A stretch of 51,430 nt of DNA from Micrococcales bacterium (GTDB taxonomy: Bacteria > Actinomycetota > Actinomycetes > Actinomycetales > Cellulomonadaceae). Below, piece by piece: positions 51,312 to 51,430 of the stretch. The DNA lies in the NCBI GenBank assembly GCA_009779195.1, contig WRET01000017.1, forward strand, positions 1-51,430. Direction: 5' to 3'. The position numbers were made by a program, and so were the translations under genes. Within the stretch, counting starts at the first letter, position 1; each line of letters starts with the position of its first letter. Under the pieces are notes generated by a model. The model was not told the DNA's origin, made no database searches, and saw nothing but the letters and a program-made list of their open reading frames with translations.

Positions 51312-51430
51312 GGCCGTGTTGCGAAAGTCCGTGCGCAGGCGAGGCGCGTCCGGGGCGTGCGCTCGCAAGGCGGAGGACGACAGTCGCAGCAGCGCTGCGG
51401 CCGAGGATCGACAACGCCGCGAGCGTGCGT

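Overview
The window is 51.4 kb of high-GC DNA with strongly GC-biased third codon positions, many GTG starts and dense gene overlap. The content points to an actinobacterium: a divergent GlgM-type glycogen glucosyltransferase and glgC, a mabA/inhA-like fabG-fabI pair, and the order xerD-parA-scpA-scpB-rluB-tyrA-cmk-plsC-der. I infer the order Micrococcales, possibly a cellulomonad relative; this is an inference from gene content, not a database match. Several genes appear leaderless, with a TANNNT-like -10 hexamer ending 6-7 nt before the start codon.

Layout. 0-2.2 kb: two type II toxin-antitoxin loci of VapBC/PIN type (the first cut by the window edge), a decayed PIN remnant and a SUKH-type (SMI1/KNR4) protein. 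2.3-13.3 kb: core and metabolic genes. These are an SDR oxidoreductase, glgM and glgC (divergent), a MinD-like ATPase with an altered P-loop, a DUF1015 protein, a SixA phosphatase, fabG-fabI, a small conserved Cys protein and an ABC-F ATPase. 13.3-18.0 kb: a lower-GC accessory island that begins at the 5' end of the ABC-F gene. It carries a membrane pentapeptide-repeat protein, a frameshifted partial second copy of the ABC-F 5' end, and a two-gene operon of a phosphoribosyltransferase and a two-TM protein. 18.0-25.2 kb: an EF-Tu-like protein lacking domain II and the switch motifs, a BacNav-type voltage-gated channel, an Aer-like PAS protein with a repetitive tail, a beta-propeller lipoprotein, a PhzF protein and a rhodanese lipoprotein. 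25.2-30.0 kb: tRNA-Pro(GGG) followed by a second accessory region. It holds a DUF1778/GNAT toxin-antitoxin pair, a P-loop NTPase coupled to a two-TM protein, and a broken response regulator. 30.0-41.6 kb: carbonic anhydrase, then the chromosome-segregation, cell-growth and aromatic cluster on the minus strand, with start-stop overlaps through most of its length, and transketolase. 41.6-47.7 kb: two paralogous secreted, membrane-anchored GH-A-like glycosidases on either side of a TPR-like protein and a small acidic protein. 47.7-51.3 kb: the replicative polymerase dnaE.

How it fits together. The core blocks provide glycogen or alpha-glucan precursor synthesis (GlgC makes ADP-glucose, GlgM uses it), fatty-acid elongation (FabG, FabI), chromosome segregation and dimer resolution (ParA, ScpA/B, XerD), ribosome maturation (Der, RluB) and replication (DnaE). 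The two accessory islands carry compact, overlapping, lower-GC gene pairs that each join a nucleotide-handling protein to a small membrane protein. That is the architecture of phage-defence or conflict modules, but no function is shown here. The most unusual single gene is the EF-Tu paralogue at 18.0-18.9 kb.
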